DNA from: Streptomyces sp. LUP30
Lineage (GTDB): Bacteria > Actinomycetota > Actinomycetes > Streptomycetales > Streptomycetaceae
Assembly (NCBI RefSeq): GCF_001746365.1
Contig: NZ_MJAJ01000029.1
Coordinates: 36,145 to 100,144, forward strand
Length of the DNA stretch: 64,000 nt
Direction of reading: 5' to 3'
Shown in pieces: positions 63,086 through 64,000 of this stretch; the first letter of the stretch is position 1, and every line of letters begins with the position of its first letter. A program made the translations under genes and the position numbers. The notes under the pieces were generated by a model. That model worked only from the letters and a program-made list of their open reading frames with translations. It was not told the DNA's origin and ran no database searches.

Positions 63086-64000
63086 ATGTCCGGGCAGCCC
63101 TCCGTTCCCCCCACGCCCGCGGTCCCGCTCTCCGCCCTGCTGGCCCGCGAGGACCTGGCGCTGCGGCAGATCGCCGGGCCCGCCGACGCCGGCACGGTGC
63201 TGCACGGCGCGCACGCCTCGGAGATGGCCGACCCGTACCCGTACCTGCTGGGCGGCGAGCTGCTGCTGACGGCAGGGGTGCACTTCGCGGGGGAGGACGG
63301 TCCGGCGGGCCGCTTCGACGACTACGTCGGGCGGATCGTGGCGGCGGGCGGGGCGGCCCTCGGCTTCGGCGTGGCGCCCGTGCACGACACCGTGCCGCGC
63401 GCGCTCGTCGAGGCCTGCGACGCGCACGGGCTGCCGCTGATCGAGGTGGCGCCGCGCACGACGTTCGCGGCGGTGGCCCGGGCCGTCTGGCAGCTGATGG
63501 AGCGGGCCCGCACGGCGGAGCTGCGGCGGGTCACGGAGGCGCAGCAGAGCCTGGCGGCCGCCGCCTCGCGCCCGGACCCGGTGCCGTCGGTGCTGCGGCA
63601 GCTGGCCCGGCGGGTCGGGGGCCGCGCGGTGCTGTACGGGCCCGAGGGGGCGCAGATCGCGGCGGCGGGCTCCCCCACCGGCGCGGAGGACGCGCTCGCC
63701 GGCCTCGCCCGCCGCCTCGCCTCGCGCGGTCCGTCCACCGCCGGCGACACCGCCGCCTCCGGTGTCCGGCTGGCCGCCTATGCCCTCGGCGCCGGACGGG
63801 GTTTCGTGCTGGGCGTCGCGTTCGCGCGGCGCGAGGCGGGCGACCACGCCATCGCCTCCGCCGCCGCGATCTGCGCCCCCTCGGGCCCGTACAGCACCGC
63901 GCGGCCCCCGACCCGCCGGGCCAGCTGCCGCAGCACCGACGGCACCGGGTCCGGGCGCGAGGCGGCGGCCGCCAGGCTCTGCTGCGCCTCCGTGACCCGC
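63086..64000 (+). CDS. PucR-family transcriptional regulator (interrupted by a fold-back at its end)
   Basis: Start ATG after GGGAGGAAAC. The genuine part is the PucR N-terminal domain (PLSALLAREDLALRQIAGPAD, PYPYLLGGELLLTAGVHF) and a middle domain, to about residue 257 (GDHAIASAAA). From there the sequence is an exact reverse complement of 63526-63668, so the frame stays open to the window end but reads antisense-derived residues (ICAPSGPYSTARPPTRRASC). The HTH domain is missing. It is divergent from speB and would regulate that operon. Either the gene is broken here or the assembly folds back. Confidence 0.7.
   Translation, partial: MSGQPSVPPTPAVPLSALLAREDLALRQIAGPADAGTVLHGAHASEMADPYPYLLGGELLLTAGVHFAGEDGPAGRFDDYVGRIVAAGGAALGFGVAPVHDTVPRALVEACDAHGLPLIEVAPRTTFAAVARAVWQLMERARTAELRRVTEAQQSLAAAASRPDPVPSVLRQLARRVGGRAVLYGPEGAQIAAAGSPTGAEDALAGLARRLASRGPSTAGDTAASGVRLAAYALGAGRGFVLGVAFARREAGDHAIASAAAICAPSGPYSTARPPTRRASCRSTDGTGSGREAAAARLCCASVTR
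63526..63668 (+). repeat. left arm of a 143-base perfect inverted repeat
   Basis: Identical in reverse complement to 63858-64000, base for base, as read from the sequence. The spacer 63669-63857 is 189 bases. Lies inside the pucR coding sequence. Confidence 0.95.
63858..64000 (-). repeat. right arm of the 143-base perfect inverted repeat
   Basis: Exact reverse complement of 63526-63668. The arm reaches the last base of the window, so its true length is unknown. The junction lies in a CCGCCGCC run shared by both arms. Confidence 0.95.

Noticed and set aside
63858..64000. linear-chromosome telomere palindrome
   Set aside because: The repeat is an exact copy of pucR coding sequence, not the short multi-palindrome pattern of Streptomyces telomeres.

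Overview
The window is very GC-rich, with strong third-position GC, frequent GTG starts, GTGA/ATGA stop-start overlaps and purine-rich ribosome binding sites. Gene content (CitA, CopZ/CopA, RbsA with a fused permease/binding protein, prolyl tripeptidyl peptidase-type exoenzyme, mycothiol-era DinB-like enzyme, PucR and LacI regulators, ESX-type secretion) points to a Streptomyces chromosome, probably core or core-adjacent. No rRNA, tRNA, transposase or CRISPR array was seen.

Layout. 1-3.9 kb: myo-inositol catabolism, with iolD (cut by the window edge), iolB, an aldolase-like barrel and iolC leftward and an IolE/IolH-like epimerase divergent. 4.3-8.5 kb: a small MerR-type HTH protein, a zinc alcohol dehydrogenase, and a CsoR-type copper operon (copZ, copA). 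8.5-9.4 kb: about 900 bases without a convincing gene, ending in unusual overlapping hairpins. 9.4-13.5 kb: citrate synthase, a RecD2-type helicase and a secreted SH3-like protein. 13.8-19.6 kb: a ribose operon (LacI regulator, RbsA, RbsC-RbsB fusion, RbsK, RbsD).

19.9-34.7 kb holds the most interesting block: a type VII (ESX) secretion locus. Three small Esx-like/DUF6507 proteins precede an 860-residue polymorphic toxin with a C-terminal PD-(D/E)XK-like nuclease domain and an Imm49-type immunity protein. Then come a single-pass membrane protein, EccD, an EspI-like MinD ATPase, a 27-codon coupling ORF, a three-ATPase EccC, a DUF6177 protein and a lipase-fold protein. EccB, EccE and a mycosin are not visible here. 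A YefM-YoeB toxin-antitoxin pair follows.

35.6-41.5 kb: a LacI-controlled sugar/cyclitol catabolic cluster (two TIM-barrel isomerases, a DUF993 barrel enzyme, a Gfo/Idh/MocA oxidoreductase) of unknown substrate. 41.7-47.6 kb: GNAT, an EPSP synthase, an EamA exporter with divergent LysR, and a Tat-exported GH3 hexosaminidase. 47.7-60.3 kb: secreted peptidase, small secreted protein, a fused TMD-NBD-TMD-NBD ABC exporter, a phytase-type esterase-like protein, a beta-lactamase-like serine hydrolase, an ArnT/PMT glycosyltransferase, a secreted endonuclease I, a DinB-like protein and a small membrane protein. 60.3 kb to the end: a TPP enzyme and agmatinase divergent from a PucR regulator. The last 143 bases are an exact inverted copy of sequence inside that pucR gene, so the end of the window is either an assembly fold-back or a real inversion junction.
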